Source: Candidatus Macondimonas diazotrophica (GTDB taxonomy: Bacteria; Pseudomonadota; Gammaproteobacteria; UBA5335). Taken from it: a DNA stretch of 64,000 nt. The notes beneath the pieces were generated by a model that made no database searches, was not told the DNA's origin, and worked only from the letters and a program-made list of their open reading frames with translations. Shown piece by piece: positions 46,967 through 55,232 of the stretch. The position numbers and the translations under genes are program-made. The DNA lies in NCBI RefSeq assembly GCF_004684205.1, contig NZ_SRIO01000005.1:124001-188000 (forward strand), in the 5' to 3' direction. Each line of letters opens with the position of its first letter. The first letter of the stretch is position 1.

Positions 46967-47425
46967 ATGGGCATCCGGTATTGGATCATGGGGGTCGTAC
47001 TGGCACTGGGACTCGCGACCGGGCCCATGGGAGCGGCATTGGCCGCCGAATCGGTCGGTGAGCCAGCGACCTGTGGCATGTGCGGCAAGGAAATGACCAA
47101 TGCCCATGTCGGTTTCGTCCTCGTGCAGCCCGATGGGCAGGAAGAGCGTCTGGGGTGCGCCGGCTGTGGCCTGGCCATGCTCAAGGATGCGCCGAAAGGC
47201 GTGAAAGCCAAGACGCTCGATTTCATGCGCGGGGATGAAATCGATGCGCGGGCTGCCTATTATGTGCGTGGATCAAGCTTCACAGCCTGCTGTGAACCAT
47301 CTTTCCTGGCCTTTTCCAGGAAAGATGAAGCCGAACGCTTCACCAAGGGCTTCGGCGGCACGGTCATGGATTTCGAAGCAGCCTATCAGGCGGTTCACGC
47401 TGCGCATCATCACCCCGGGAATTGA
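46967..47425 (+). CDS. NosL-like metal-binding exported protein
   Basis: A 152-residue protein with a signal peptide ending AALA|AE. CGMCGKEM and GCAGCG provide two CxxC-type sites, and a later segment has TACCEPSF. Its C-terminus is HHHP. The layout (MCG motif, then FVLVQPDG and LGCAGC) resembles NosL, the copper chaperone of nitrous oxide reductase, but no nos genes are nearby. It probably carries copper in the periplasm. AAGGAG precedes the ATG. Confidence 0.75.
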   Translation: MGIRYWIMGVVLALGLATGPMGAALAAESVGEPATCGMCGKEMTNAHVGFVLVQPDGQEERLGCAGCGLAMLKDAPKGVKAKTLDFMRGDEIDARAAYYVRGSSFTACCEPSFLAFSRKDEAERFTKGFGGTVMDFEAAYQAVHAAHHHPGN

Positions 47426-47436
47426 ACCCGGCGGTG

Positions 47437-47474
47437 CCGATCGTCGGGGCGGTGAACACCCTCCCGACGATCGG
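47437..47474. repeat. Perfect 12-bp inverted repeat between the NosL-like gene and the 47481 gene
   Basis: CCGATCGTCGGG (47437-47448) is repeated in inverted form at 47463-47474 with a 14-nt spacer. It ends 6 nt before the ATG at 47481, so in RNA it would hide the ribosome binding site. There is no T-run. It may be a terminator-like or translational control structure, or a protein site. Confidence 0.55.
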
Positions 47475-47480
47475 TGAGCC

Positions 47481-47765
47481 ATGTCCACATCGCGCCCCTC
47501 TCAATCCCCTGACCCCAAACCCGGCGCCGTGGAGCGCCATCGCCGCAAATGGTGGGTGCTCGGCATCGGCCTGCTTGTCCTGGCCTTTTACCGCAGTTTT
47601 CAGTTGCCGCCCGCGAGCCCCAGCGGCACCTTCTGGCCGCCCGACGGCAATGCGCTGCCCGAGGTCGTCCTCACCCGCTTCGCCGGTCTCATTTGCATTG
47701 CGTTTGGCGCCTGGGGCAGCAAGCGCCATGTCGACCGCCTGTTACGGATTTCGCAGCGGCGCTAA
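47481..47765 (+). CDS. Small membrane protein of unknown function
   Basis: A 94-residue protein with a proline-rich start, one clear membrane segment (WWVLGIGLLVLAFYRSF) and a possible second (TRFAGLICIAFGAWG). It has no recognised family. The ATG is preceded by a perfect inverted repeat that includes its binding site. Codon use looks like that of its neighbours. It lies downstream of the NosL-like gene in the same direction, with no other clue to function. Confidence 0.55.
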   Translation: MSTSRPSQSPDPKPGAVERHRRKWWVLGIGLLVLAFYRSFQLPPASPSGTFWPPDGNALPEVVLTRFAGLICIAFGAWGSKRHVDRLLRISQRR

Positions 47766-47921
47766 CGCTCACCTTGCAGGCCCATGGCATCACGCCTTCC
47801 GGACGCGGTACGCGTGACCTGATCGTGCGGATCGGGGACCGCGAAAAGACGCAGGCGAGGTATCCCGCCAGCACGCAAACCGCGATTCGGCATCCGGCCA
47901 CGATCCCGGCTTGCCGACGTT

Positions 47922-48806
47922 TCAGCTGCCGGATACGCGCCGCGCCTGTTCCCAGCCGATCAACAGCGCTTTGCGGGTCGGGTTCCAGCGATACTCGCCG
48001 ATCTCGCCGCTTTCCCGGATGACGCGATGACAGGGGATGAGCAGGGCAATGTCGTTGGCAGCCATGGCGCTGCCGACGGCGCGGGCAGCGCGCGGTGCGC
48101 CGGCACGGACGGCGAGTTCCCCGTAGGAACAGACCGTTCCGGCTGGAATGCGCAGCAGCGCCTCCCACACCTTGATCCGAAACGGGGAACCACGCAGCAG
48201 CAAGCGCAAGGGTGCTGCGCCGGGCGCTGCGCCAAACAACCGATCGGCGAGACGCGCTGCCACCGCGGGGCGGTCGCGCAACGCCGCGTGCGGCCAGTGC
48301 TCGCGCAACCGGTCGGCAACCACCGCCGGCTCCGGCGCCTCGAGGAAGGATAGATGACAGATGCCGCGCGTGGTCTGGCCGGCCGCCATCCAGCCCAGCG
48401 GTGTGGCCGCCATCCCCCAGTCGATGACCACCCCCGCGCCGCGCCGCCGGATCTCCCCCGGCGTCATGGCCTCCCAAGTCACCAACAGATCATGCAACCG
48501 CCCGGTGCCGGACAAGCCCGTCGCCGCTGCGGTTTCCTCGACAGTCCGCGATTCCGCCAGTAGCGCCAGGGCGTGGGTCTTGGTGAGAAACTGCAGGAAG
48601 CGCGTGGGGGACACGCCGGCCCACGCGGTGAACAGCCGCTGGAAATGCGCCTCGCTGTAGCCCACGTGCCGCGCGACATCGGCCAGACCGGGCTGCTCCG
48701 CCGAGCGCTCACGGATGAAAGTGATCGCCTGCGCCACGGTTTCGTAGAAAAAAGGCTCGGACCGGGCCGGGAACCCGGCGGCTGCCTCAGACGGCCAACG
48801 GTTCAT
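47922..48806 (-). CDS. AraC-type regulator fused to methylated-DNA-protein cysteine methyltransferase (Ada-like)
   Basis: A 294-residue protein. Residues about 20-110 form an AraC-like helix-turn-helix domain (LADVARHVGYSEAHFQRLFTAWAGVSP). Residues about 125-285 form the O6-alkylguanine methyltransferase domain, with the active-site Cys in IPCHRV and the preceding PAGTVCSYGELA. The N-terminal phosphotriester-sensing zinc domain of true Ada is missing. It should repair O6-methylguanine and may control its own expression. Such two-domain proteins are often named Ada or Ogt-like. Confidence 0.9.
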   Translation of the reverse strand: MNRWPSEAAAGFPARSEPFFYETVAQAITFIRERSAEQPGLADVARHVGYSEAHFQRLFTAWAGVSPTRFLQFLTKTHALALLAESRTVEETAAATGLSGTGRLHDLLVTWEAMTPGEIRRRGAGVVIDWGMAATPLGWMAAGQTTRGICHLSFLEAPEPAVVADRLREHWPHAALRDRPAVAARLADRLFGAAPGAAPLRLLLRGSPFRIKVWEALLRIPAGTVCSYGELAVRAGAPRAARAVGSAMAANDIALLIPCHRVIRESGEIGEYRWNPTRKALLIGWEQARRVSGS

Positions 48807-48927
48807 GCGACGCTCCAGGATGCGGGAAACCTCAGCCTATCCCAGCAATCCCAACCCGGCCACCCGATTCCTGCGCTTGCCCCCACCTGCGCGAACGATC
48901 CTGGGCACGCCGATTCGGTTGGCGTGC

Positions 48928-49716
48928 TCAGCCCGGCGCCTCGGTGGCGTAGGCATGCAGCGCCAGCGTACCGAAGACCCAGTTGCGATGAATCCGCTGC
49001 ATGCCCTGACCGCCGGCAGCACCCAGGGCCACCAGAAAGGGCAGGTAGTGCTCCAGTGTGGGATGTGCGCGGCGGCCGTGGAGAAAGTGCCACGGGTCGC
49101 ACAGCGCGGCCACATCGTTGGCCGCCACTGCCTGCTCCAGAGCGGTCATGAACTCGGCCGCCCAAATCGCCGCCTGGCCTTCGGCAGCGTGCCAGTCGAT
49201 CTCGCGCAGATTGTGGGTGATACCGCCACTGCCGACGATGAGCACGCCGGCCTCGCGCAGCGACGCCAGCGCCTCGCCCAGCTGCAGGTGCCATGCAGCA
49301 TCCTGGCCGGCGCTCAGGGAGAGCTGAAACACCGGGCAGGGCGGTCCTTCGGGCCACATGGCCTTAAAGGGAACCCACAGGCCGTGATCGAACGGCCGCT
49401 CGACGGCGGCGACTGGAACGCCACGGGCCGCGAGCGCATCGCGCAGCCATGCGCCGGTCATCGCATCGCCGCGGGTTTTCCACGTTTGCGCGTACAGCGC
49501 CGGCGGAAAGCCGTAGAAGTCGTGCTGGATCGCCGGCGCAGGCACAGCACCGGCGAGCGCCAGCGTGTCTGCTTCCCAATGGGCGGAAACGCACAGCACG
49601 GCGCGCAGTGCGCCCGCATACGACGGATCGAGCTGCGACCAGTACGCGGTCGTCCGGTTGGGTTCGGTCAGAAACGTCGGTGCGCCATGGGACAAGAACC
49701 AGACCGGTTGCCGCAT
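48928..49716 (-). CDS. DODA-type class III extradiol ring-cleavage dioxygenase
   Basis: ATG 49716 with GAGGAG upstream gives 262 residues. The family (LigB-like, 4,5-DOPA dioxygenase type) is marked by FLSHGAPTF with an iron- or zinc-binding His, VSAHWEAD with a second His, DFYGFPP and ERPFDHGLWVP. GSGGITHNL follows later, with a further His. It opens catechol-type rings or has a related zinc-dependent role. It lies just downstream of the old-yellow-enzyme gene in the same direction, 53 nt away. Confidence 0.88.
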   Translation of the reverse strand: MRQPVWFLSHGAPTFLTEPNRTTAYWSQLDPSYAGALRAVLCVSAHWEADTLALAGAVPAPAIQHDFYGFPPALYAQTWKTRGDAMTGAWLRDALAARGVPVAAVERPFDHGLWVPFKAMWPEGPPCPVFQLSLSAGQDAAWHLQLGEALASLREAGVLIVGSGGITHNLREIDWHAAEGQAAIWAAEFMTALEQAVAANDVAALCDPWHFLHGRRAHPTLEHYLPFLVALGAAGGQGMQRIHRNWVFGTLALHAYATEAPG

Positions 49717-49769
49717 ATTTCCACTCCTCGGTTGATCTACCGCGCCTGCTCGCCCCCGCCCGCGTGCGA

Positions 49770-51053
49770 TTAGCGGTCCTGCAGCGCTCGAACGCCGCGC
49801 CACTCATTGCGCAGGTACCCCATCATGCCGCGCAGCGGCCCCATGGCGGGATCGGGCGCCTGCCCCCGACCAATGCGCAGCAGTTGGACGCAGTACCACC
49901 CTTGCGCGTACATGTGGTTGAAATTGCGAATGCGGTTGATCGAGCTGGCCGGGCCCAGGACGCCGGGACCGATATTCAGCCGCTCCTCGTAGCGCGGCGC
50001 CTCGGTGCACTGCCCCGCGAGCAATCGTTTCGGCAGATCGGTCTGCACGCACATCGGTCGGCCCAGCCCGATCAGATCCAGCGCGTCTTCCGCCAGGGCC
50101 TGGTTCATGCCGGCCAGGCTGCGAAAACCACCGGTCACCATCAGCGGAATCCGGCACACCTGGCGCAAGCGCTCCGCATAGTCGAGAAAGTAGGCCTCAC
50201 GAGCCAGGGTGCTCTGCGCCTTGGCCGGCGCCTTGTCGCCCTCCGCGCCGGTCCCGAAAAAGGAAAGCTGCTCATAGGTACCGCCTGAAATCTCGAGCAG
50301 ATCGACGCCCGCCTCCTGCAGCCACTGCGCGACCTGCTGGGAATCCTCGTGACTGAAGCCGCCTTTCTGGAAATCGGCGGAATTGAGCTTGACGCAGATC
50401 GGAAAGGCCGGGCCCACACGCGTGCGGATCTCGCGCACCAGCGTGAGCAGCAGACGGGCACGGTTCTCGAGGCTGCCGCCCCACTGATCGGAGCGCAGAT
50501 TGGCCTTCGGCGACAGGAACTCGCTCAGCAGATACCCATGGGCGGCATGCAGCTGAACACCGGTGAAGCCGGTCTGCTGCGCCACCGCGGCCGCCCGGAC
50601 GAAGCGTTCGATCACCCCCTCGATATCTGATTCGCTCAAGGCACGCGGCTTGCCAAATGCGCCGCCGGGCAGCTTGACGGGAACCGCTGAAGGGCCCACC
50701 GGTTCGGCGTTGAGATAGCGGATGGTCTGGCGACCGGCGTGACTGAGCTGCATCCACAACTGGTTGCCGCCCACGGTGCCGGCATGGGCCAGAGCCGCCA
50801 GCGCCTCCTCTCCGCCGTTGTTGTCGATAGCGATGTTGCCGGGACGTTCCAGGTAGCGTCGGTCGACCTGTACGTTTCCGGTGATGACGAGCCCTGCACC
50901 GCCCTCGGACCATGCCCGGTACAAGCGCTGGTGCGCCTCGGTCGCCCGATTCTGGCCGTCAGACAGGCCTTCGGTCAGCGCCGCCTTGGCCAGTCGATTG
51001 GGTAAGGTAACACCGCATGGCAATGTCATCGGTGAGGCGATGGTCGTGGTCAT
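49770..51053 (-). CDS. Old yellow enzyme family NADH:flavin oxidoreductase
   Basis: A 427-residue FMN-binding TIM-barrel enzyme. LPNRLAKAALTEGLSDG is the N-terminal FMN contact. QLSHAGRQ and GVQLHAAHGYLLSEFLSPKANLRSDQWGGS contain the substrate-binding His pair region (HAAH) and the strongest family signature. VTGGFRSL binds phosphate. Members reduce activated C=C bonds or demethylate. No Fe-S binding C-terminal domain is present. It is adjacent to a dioxygenase, suggesting aromatic or xenobiotic metabolism. Confidence 0.9.
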   Translation of the reverse strand: MTTTIASPMTLPCGVTLPNRLAKAALTEGLSDGQNRATEAHQRLYRAWSEGGAGLVITGNVQVDRRYLERPGNIAIDNNGGEEALAALAHAGTVGGNQLWMQLSHAGRQTIRYLNAEPVGPSAVPVKLPGGAFGKPRALSESDIEGVIERFVRAAAVAQQTGFTGVQLHAAHGYLLSEFLSPKANLRSDQWGGSLENRARLLLTLVREIRTRVGPAFPICVKLNSADFQKGGFSHEDSQQVAQWLQEAGVDLLEISGGTYEQLSFFGTGAEGDKAPAKAQSTLAREAYFLDYAERLRQVCRIPLMVTGGFRSLAGMNQALAEDALDLIGLGRPMCVQTDLPKRLLAGQCTEAPRYEERLNIGPGVLGPASSINRIRNFNHMYAQGWYCVQLLRIGRGQAPDPAMGPLRGMMGYLRNEWRGVRALQDR

Positions 51054-51143
51054 GAATCCCCCTCCACATTTGGATCGGTGTGCCCCGGCATATCGGAGCC
51101 ACTTGTGTTCACCTTGTCTTAAACGGATACACGAAAACGCCGG

Positions 51144-51881
51144 TCAGTCCGGGATGATCTTGCGGGATCGCGCCTGCAGCGCGCCCATATCGATCAGAAA
51201 CGAGAGCAAAACCAGCGTCAGACCCACCCCCGCCATGGCCTGTACCCAGGCCGCTGAGAACACGGGCGCGAAACCCGCTGTGAGCAGGGCCGCATTGGTC
51301 ACCCCGAAGACGGCGCGCCGCCGGCTTGGTGGCAAGGCACGGGACAGCGCCGGTTGCCATCGGCCAGCCAGCAGATAGCCATAACGCAAAAGGCCGCTGA
51401 TGAGCACCCAGGCGCCCACCTGCCCGGTGCGCAGCAGCAAAAGGCCTGCCACCAGAACGAACAGCGCATCGACCTCCAGGTCGAAGCGCGCGCCGAAGGG
51501 CGACGCCGTTCCCTGGCGGCGGGCGATGGTGCCATCCAGTCCGTCGGCCAGTAGGAAGGCCGTTCCCAAAGCCACCGATTCCCATCCCAGAACCGGCTGC
51601 TCCCAGCCCCAGACCAGCCAGATCAGCAGCACGCAGCCCCGCCCCGCAGTCACGTGGTTGGCCCAGCCCCAATGGACATGCGGGGCATGCGCCGGCAGCT
51701 GGCGCCAGACCCAGATGGCCGCCGGTACGAAAGTCATCAGGAAGCGCACGGCCAGGGGTAGGGCATCCATCACCGTCGGCGCAGCCAGCGTCAGAAAGGT
51801 CAGCGCCAGCACTCCGGCGCCGAGCGCGCTACCCATCACCTCCCGGTGCAACGGCGCCGCCGATCCGATCAAGTTCGCCAT
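51144..51881 (-). CDS. CDP-alcohol phosphatidyltransferase family membrane protein
   Basis: A 245-residue polytopic protein with a perfect family signature, D-G-x2-A-R-x8-G-x3-D-x3-D, in DGTIARRQ...GARFDLEVD. This site swaps CMP for an alcohol on a CDP-linked lipid. The alcohol acceptor cannot be told from sequence. It is the last gene of the six-gene set 51144-56134 and overlaps the methyltransferase gene by 13 nt, so it very likely acts in the same pathway, perhaps anchoring the product to a phospholipid. Confidence 0.87.
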   Translation of the reverse strand: MANLIGSAAPLHREVMGSALGAGVLALTFLTLAAPTVMDALPLAVRFLMTFVPAAIWVWRQLPAHAPHVHWGWANHVTAGRGCVLLIWLVWGWEQPVLGWESVALGTAFLLADGLDGTIARRQGTASPFGARFDLEVDALFVLVAGLLLLRTGQVGAWVLISGLLRYGYLLAGRWQPALSRALPPSRRRAVFGVTNAALLTAGFAPVFSAAWVQAMAGVGLTLVLLSFLIDMGALQARSRKIIPD

Positions 51882-52747
51882 GCCAGCAGATCACCATGAA
51901 CGATGCGGATCCGCAGTGCGCCACTTGCGAGCTGGGCCCGCCGCTCACGCAGCCAGGCGCCCGCCTCCTCAGCCAGGCGCGGATTCTGCTCGCAGGCAGC
52001 CTTGACGTACCCCTCCAGCCAGGCTGCGGTCAGCAATGGATAGGCGGGCCCCAGTGACCACGCACTGCAGGCTGTATCCACCCGGTAGCCCGCCCGGGAC
52101 AACGCCGCCGACCAACCGGGCAGAGCCCCGCCGCCCAGCGCTGGCCCGAAGCCCTTGTCGCGCCGCATGTGCGCAGAGAAGGCGCGGTCCAATGCGCGGT
52201 CCAATGGCTGTTGCGGGAGGCATTGCGCGCCATCGATCACATTCAGTGCGAGGTAGAGCGAATCCGTACCCGTTGCCGCGGCTTGCGCTGCGAAATCCGC
52301 AGCCCAGCGCCACGACACCAGATCGCCCCAAGCACTGGCGGCGATGGCGGAGACGCCTGCCAGATTCGGCTGCTCGCGCGCCAGATCGATGGTCTGCCAC
52401 TCGAGCTGGCAATGCCCCTGCGGTCCGCACAGTCGGGTCACCTCGCCCATCTCGAAACGCCAGCCCGGATGACTCACGGCCCAGCGACCGAAGCGCTCCG
52501 CGCCCCGCGCGATCAGGTCCGAATCGACTTCCAGGGCCTCCCAGCGCAGCGGCCGACGCAGATAAGGCAAACAGGCGCGGAGCAGCGACCCGGTTCCCGC
52601 ACCCAGCTCCACGACCCGGCCGTCGGCCGACAAACCGTCGAGCCAGCGCGCCAGCAAGCCCGTGTCACGGGCCTCGGTGTCGGCCGCCTCGCGCCAATAC
52701 AACCAGTCGGCGTCGAATCCCGCTCCCATGGCGCGCGCCTCACTCAT
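51869..52747 (-). CDS. SAM-dependent methyltransferase (class I)
   Basis: ATG 52747 overlaps the end of the glycosyltransferase gene by 8 nt, giving 292 residues. The SAM-binding motif I is RVVELGAGTGSLLRACLP (about residue 43-60). ALEVDSDLIARGAERF is motif II-like, with an acidic residue for the ribose. WQTIDLAREQPNL follows. The C-terminal half has no known family marks. The target of methylation is unknown; the neighbours suggest a glycosylated small molecule. Confidence 0.8.
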   Translation of the reverse strand: MSEARAMGAGFDADWLYWREAADTEARDTGLLARWLDGLSADGRVVELGAGTGSLLRACLPYLRRPLRWEALEVDSDLIARGAERFGRWAVSHPGWRFEMGEVTRLCGPQGHCQLEWQTIDLAREQPNLAGVSAIAASAWGDLVSWRWAADFAAQAAATGTDSLYLALNVIDGAQCLPQQPLDRALDRAFSAHMRRDKGFGPALGGGALPGWSAALSRAGYRVDTACSAWSLGPAYPLLTAAWLEGYVKAACEQNPRLAEEAGAWLRERRAQLASGALRIRIVHGDLLAWRT

Positions 52748-53813
52748 GCCGTGTCGATCGCGCAACAGCGCTGCACATGGCTTGCTCGAACACCGCGGTC
52801 GTTTCGCACCAGCCCCCCAATCGCCGGGCCTGCCGGCGCGCTTGCTTTGTCCAATGACGGCGCCGCCCGGGCTGTTCCATGGCCTGAGACAGCGCGCGGC
52901 GCAAATGGCGGGGCGCTGCACCGTGGATGCGCAGTCCGGCCGTAGGCGGAACGGTCTGAGCAATGGCACCGCCCCGGGTGGTCACGATCGGCAGGCCATG
53001 CATCAGCGCCTCTGCCAACGCCATCCCGTACCCTTCCAGACGGGATGCAGATACAAACAGATCCGCTTCATGATAGTGCCGCGACAGGGCGGCCGGATCC
53101 ACCTCGCCGGTGATCCGGACGCGGCGGCGCCAGCCCGCGCGATCGCGTCGGGCGCGAATACGCCGCGCGTAGAGCTGATCACCACGGTCGCCACCGACAC
53201 ACACCAATTGCCACGCCACCTGCCGAACACCGCTCAAGGCGGCCAGCAACCGCAAATGCCCCTTGCGGGGGGTGAGGGTTGCCACGCACAGGAGGCGGAC
53301 CGGGCCGGGCCGGGGCCGCTTCGGCAGGCGCCGCGTCACGCGCGCAGTGCCCGGTCGGGCCACATGAAGACGCGCCGCATCCAATTCCCCGCCGGCCAGC
53401 AGGGCGCGGGTCGCGGCGCTGGTGACCACCACTGCATCGACCCTGCTCAGCGCGGCGTGCTCGGCTTGGGCCAGATGCCGCGCGCGGTCGGGGTCGAGCC
53501 CGGTTTCCAGCGCCAGCGGATGATGAATCAGGGCGATGACGGGCCCGCGCGGATCGCTGCGAGCAAGCAGAGGCGCGAACGCGGGCAGCGCCAGGCCGTC
53601 GATGATCAGGCCGGCGCCCGCCGCAGCGCTGCCGGTCCAGGTGTGCGCCGCAGCGACCTGCGCCGATCCATCGGCATCGGGATGACGGCCGGCCAGCGCG
53701 TGGACATCCAGTGCCACGCCGCGCGCGCGCAGGCCAGACACCACCTCGGCATCATATCGATACCCGCCCGTGTACTGCGCCAACGGGCCGGGGACCGCCC
53801 AGTGCCACCTCAT
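52740..53813 (-). CDS. Glycosyltransferase family 4 protein
   Basis: A 357-residue GT-B fold enzyme. The N-terminus MRWHWAVPGPLAQYTGGYRYD has the glycine-rich acceptor loop. PVRLLCVATLTPRKGHLRLL and the nucleotide-sugar site ADLFVSASRLEGYGMALAEALMHGLPIVTT (containing the E-x7-E motif) identify GT4. It transfers a sugar from a nucleotide donor in the cytoplasm. It overlaps the pterin-synthase-like gene by 4 nt. GT4 enzymes that glycosylate pterins are known in cyanobacteria, which is relevant to its neighbours. Confidence 0.87.
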   Translation of the reverse strand: MRWHWAVPGPLAQYTGGYRYDAEVVSGLRARGVALDVHALAGRHPDADGSAQVAAAHTWTGSAAAGAGLIIDGLALPAFAPLLARSDPRGPVIALIHHPLALETGLDPDRARHLAQAEHAALSRVDAVVVTSAATRALLAGGELDAARLHVARPGTARVTRRLPKRPRPGPVRLLCVATLTPRKGHLRLLAALSGVRQVAWQLVCVGGDRGDQLYARRIRARRDRAGWRRRVRITGEVDPAALSRHYHEADLFVSASRLEGYGMALAEALMHGLPIVTTRGGAIAQTVPPTAGLRIHGAAPRHLRRALSQAMEQPGRRRHWTKQARRQARRLGGWCETTAVFEQAMCSAVARSTRHE

Positions 53814-54217
53814 GGATGGAGCGGTCCCTCGAAGCTGGCCCAGGCCTGGGGATTTTCCCGCAGCACCACGCGCACCTGCCGGATCCGCTCGAGCTCGTCA
53901 CGCCCCAGAGCACCCGCACGCAACTGCGCGCAGACATCGGCGTGAATCGCGGCCGCCAGGACTTCGCTGGTGGTGTTGCGTCCGGCAAAGCGAGGCAATT
54001 CGTCCAGATCACGATAGTTCAGGGGCGCCAGAACGGCGGCAAGTAACTGGGCCACCTGACCCATGTCCGCCACCACACCATCACCATCAAGCCGCTCGGC
54101 GAACAGGCTCAACTCCACCTCGAAGGTCGCGCCGTGCAACCGCTGCGCCGGCCCGAAACGTTCGCCGCGCATGCGGTGGGCGATCATGAGGTGGTTCGTC
54201 AGGGTCATTCCATACAT
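53810..54217 (-). CDS. 6-pyruvoyl-tetrahydropterin synthase-fold protein with degenerate active site
   Basis: A 135-residue member of the PTPS/QueD family, marked by LMIAHRM, RLHGATFEVEL, GDGVVADMGQVAQLL, GRNTTSEVLA and VLRENP. Compared with E. coli QueD, zinc ligands His14 and His28 are kept but the third His of HGH is Ala30. The catalytic Cys is Ala24, and the catalytic Asp-His-His stretch is Asn67-Tyr68-Arg69; Glu121 is kept. It therefore cannot use the usual mechanism and may have another activity or a structural role. It overlaps the GT4 gene by 4 nt and lies 46 nt after the dehydrogenase gene. Confidence 0.8.
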   Translation of the reverse strand: MYGMTLTNHLMIAHRMRGERFGPAQRLHGATFEVELSLFAERLDGDGVVADMGQVAQLLAAVLAPLNYRDLDELPRFAGRNTTSEVLAAAIHADVCAQLRAGALGRDELERIRQVRVVLRENPQAWASFEGPLHP

Positions 54218-54263
54218 CGGGATCGCTCCGTTTCGCAGCTCGAGTCATATCGTGGTTCGCGCG

Positions 54264-55232
54264 TCACTCGTAGGTGAGCACCTGGCACAGTGCACCGGGC
54301 GCCTCGCAGACCTTTGTCAGCGCACGCGGTGCATCGGCAAATGGCCAGTCCGGCTCGAGCAATCGGTCCAGGCGCGGATCGCGAAGCAGCGCCAACGCCA
54401 GCGCCAGCCTCCGCCCAGTGCCCCAGCGCGCGCGCCGCGAGGGGGCAACGTGGCCGACCTGAGAGGCCACGATGGCAAGCCGCTGGGCATGGAAAGCCGC
54501 GCCCAAGGGGAGCGGTACGGTCCGATCGCCATACCAGCTCAGCTCCAGCACCCGTGCCTCGAAGCCGGCCGAGGCGAGCGCGAATGCCAGTCCCTCGGGC
54601 GTACCGCTGGCATGGAACACCACGTCCGCCCCTGGCTGCGGCTCGGTGTCCGCGCCCATCCACGTCAGCCCCAGATGCCGCGCCAACGCCGCGCGCGCGG
54701 GATTCGTATCCACGAGGCTCACCTGCGTTCCGGCGATTTGCGCGCTGAGATACGCCACCAGCAGCCCGATGACACCCCCGCCCACGACCGTCACCTGATC
54801 GCCGATGCGCACGCCCGCATCCCAGAGTGCGTTGACCGCGGTTTCCATGTTGGCCGCCAGCACTGCGCGCCGGGGCGGCAGGCCCTCCGGCAGCCAATGT
54901 AAGGCATCGGGCAGCAGACGGCACCAGTCCTGGTGCGGATGCAGCGCAAATGCCCAGCGTCCCTGATCCGGTCCACTCTCCACCTGCCCGACCAGGCTGT
55001 AGCCGTATTTGACCGGGCCGGGGAATTCGCCTTCCTGATGCGGGCAGCGCATGCGTGTCCATTCACTCGCGGGGACACGTCCCTGAAACACCAGACTTTC
55101 GGTACCCCGGCTGATGCCGCTGAAGCGGGTCCGCAATGTCAGCGCATCGGGCGACGCGTGCGTGGCCGCCTCGCGCAGCGCCGCCTGCCCGGGCGCAAGG
55201 ACCCACAACGCGGTCGGCCGGCTCAGGGGCAC
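54264..55232 (-). CDS. Medium-chain dehydrogenase/reductase without catalytic Cys (BchC/alcohol dehydrogenase-like)
   Basis: I use GTG 55232, which overlaps the end of the RibD-like gene by 10 nt, giving 322 residues. The Rossmann motif is VTVVGGGVIGLLVAYL, followed by VSLVDTNPARAALARHLG with an Asp that favours NAD(H). The usual zinc-binding GxCGTD is replaced by GISRGTES (Ser41), and the GHE and structural zinc Cys motifs are missing. It should thus be a zinc-independent reductase. The SGISRGTE wording recalls the BchC-like branch. Context links it to the pterin or riboflavin-like chemistry of the cluster. Confidence 0.8.
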   Translation of the reverse strand: MPLSRPTALWVLAPGQAALREAATHASPDALTLRTRFSGISRGTESLVFQGRVPASEWTRMRCPHQEGEFPGPVKYGYSLVGQVESGPDQGRWAFALHPHQDWCRLLPDALHWLPEGLPPRRAVLAANMETAVNALWDAGVRIGDQVTVVGGGVIGLLVAYLSAQIAGTQVSLVDTNPARAALARHLGLTWMGADTEPQPGADVVFHASGTPEGLAFALASAGFEARVLELSWYGDRTVPLPLGAAFHAQRLAIVASQVGHVAPSRRARWGTGRRLALALALLRDPRLDRLLEPDWPFADAPRALTKVCEAPGALCQVLTYE

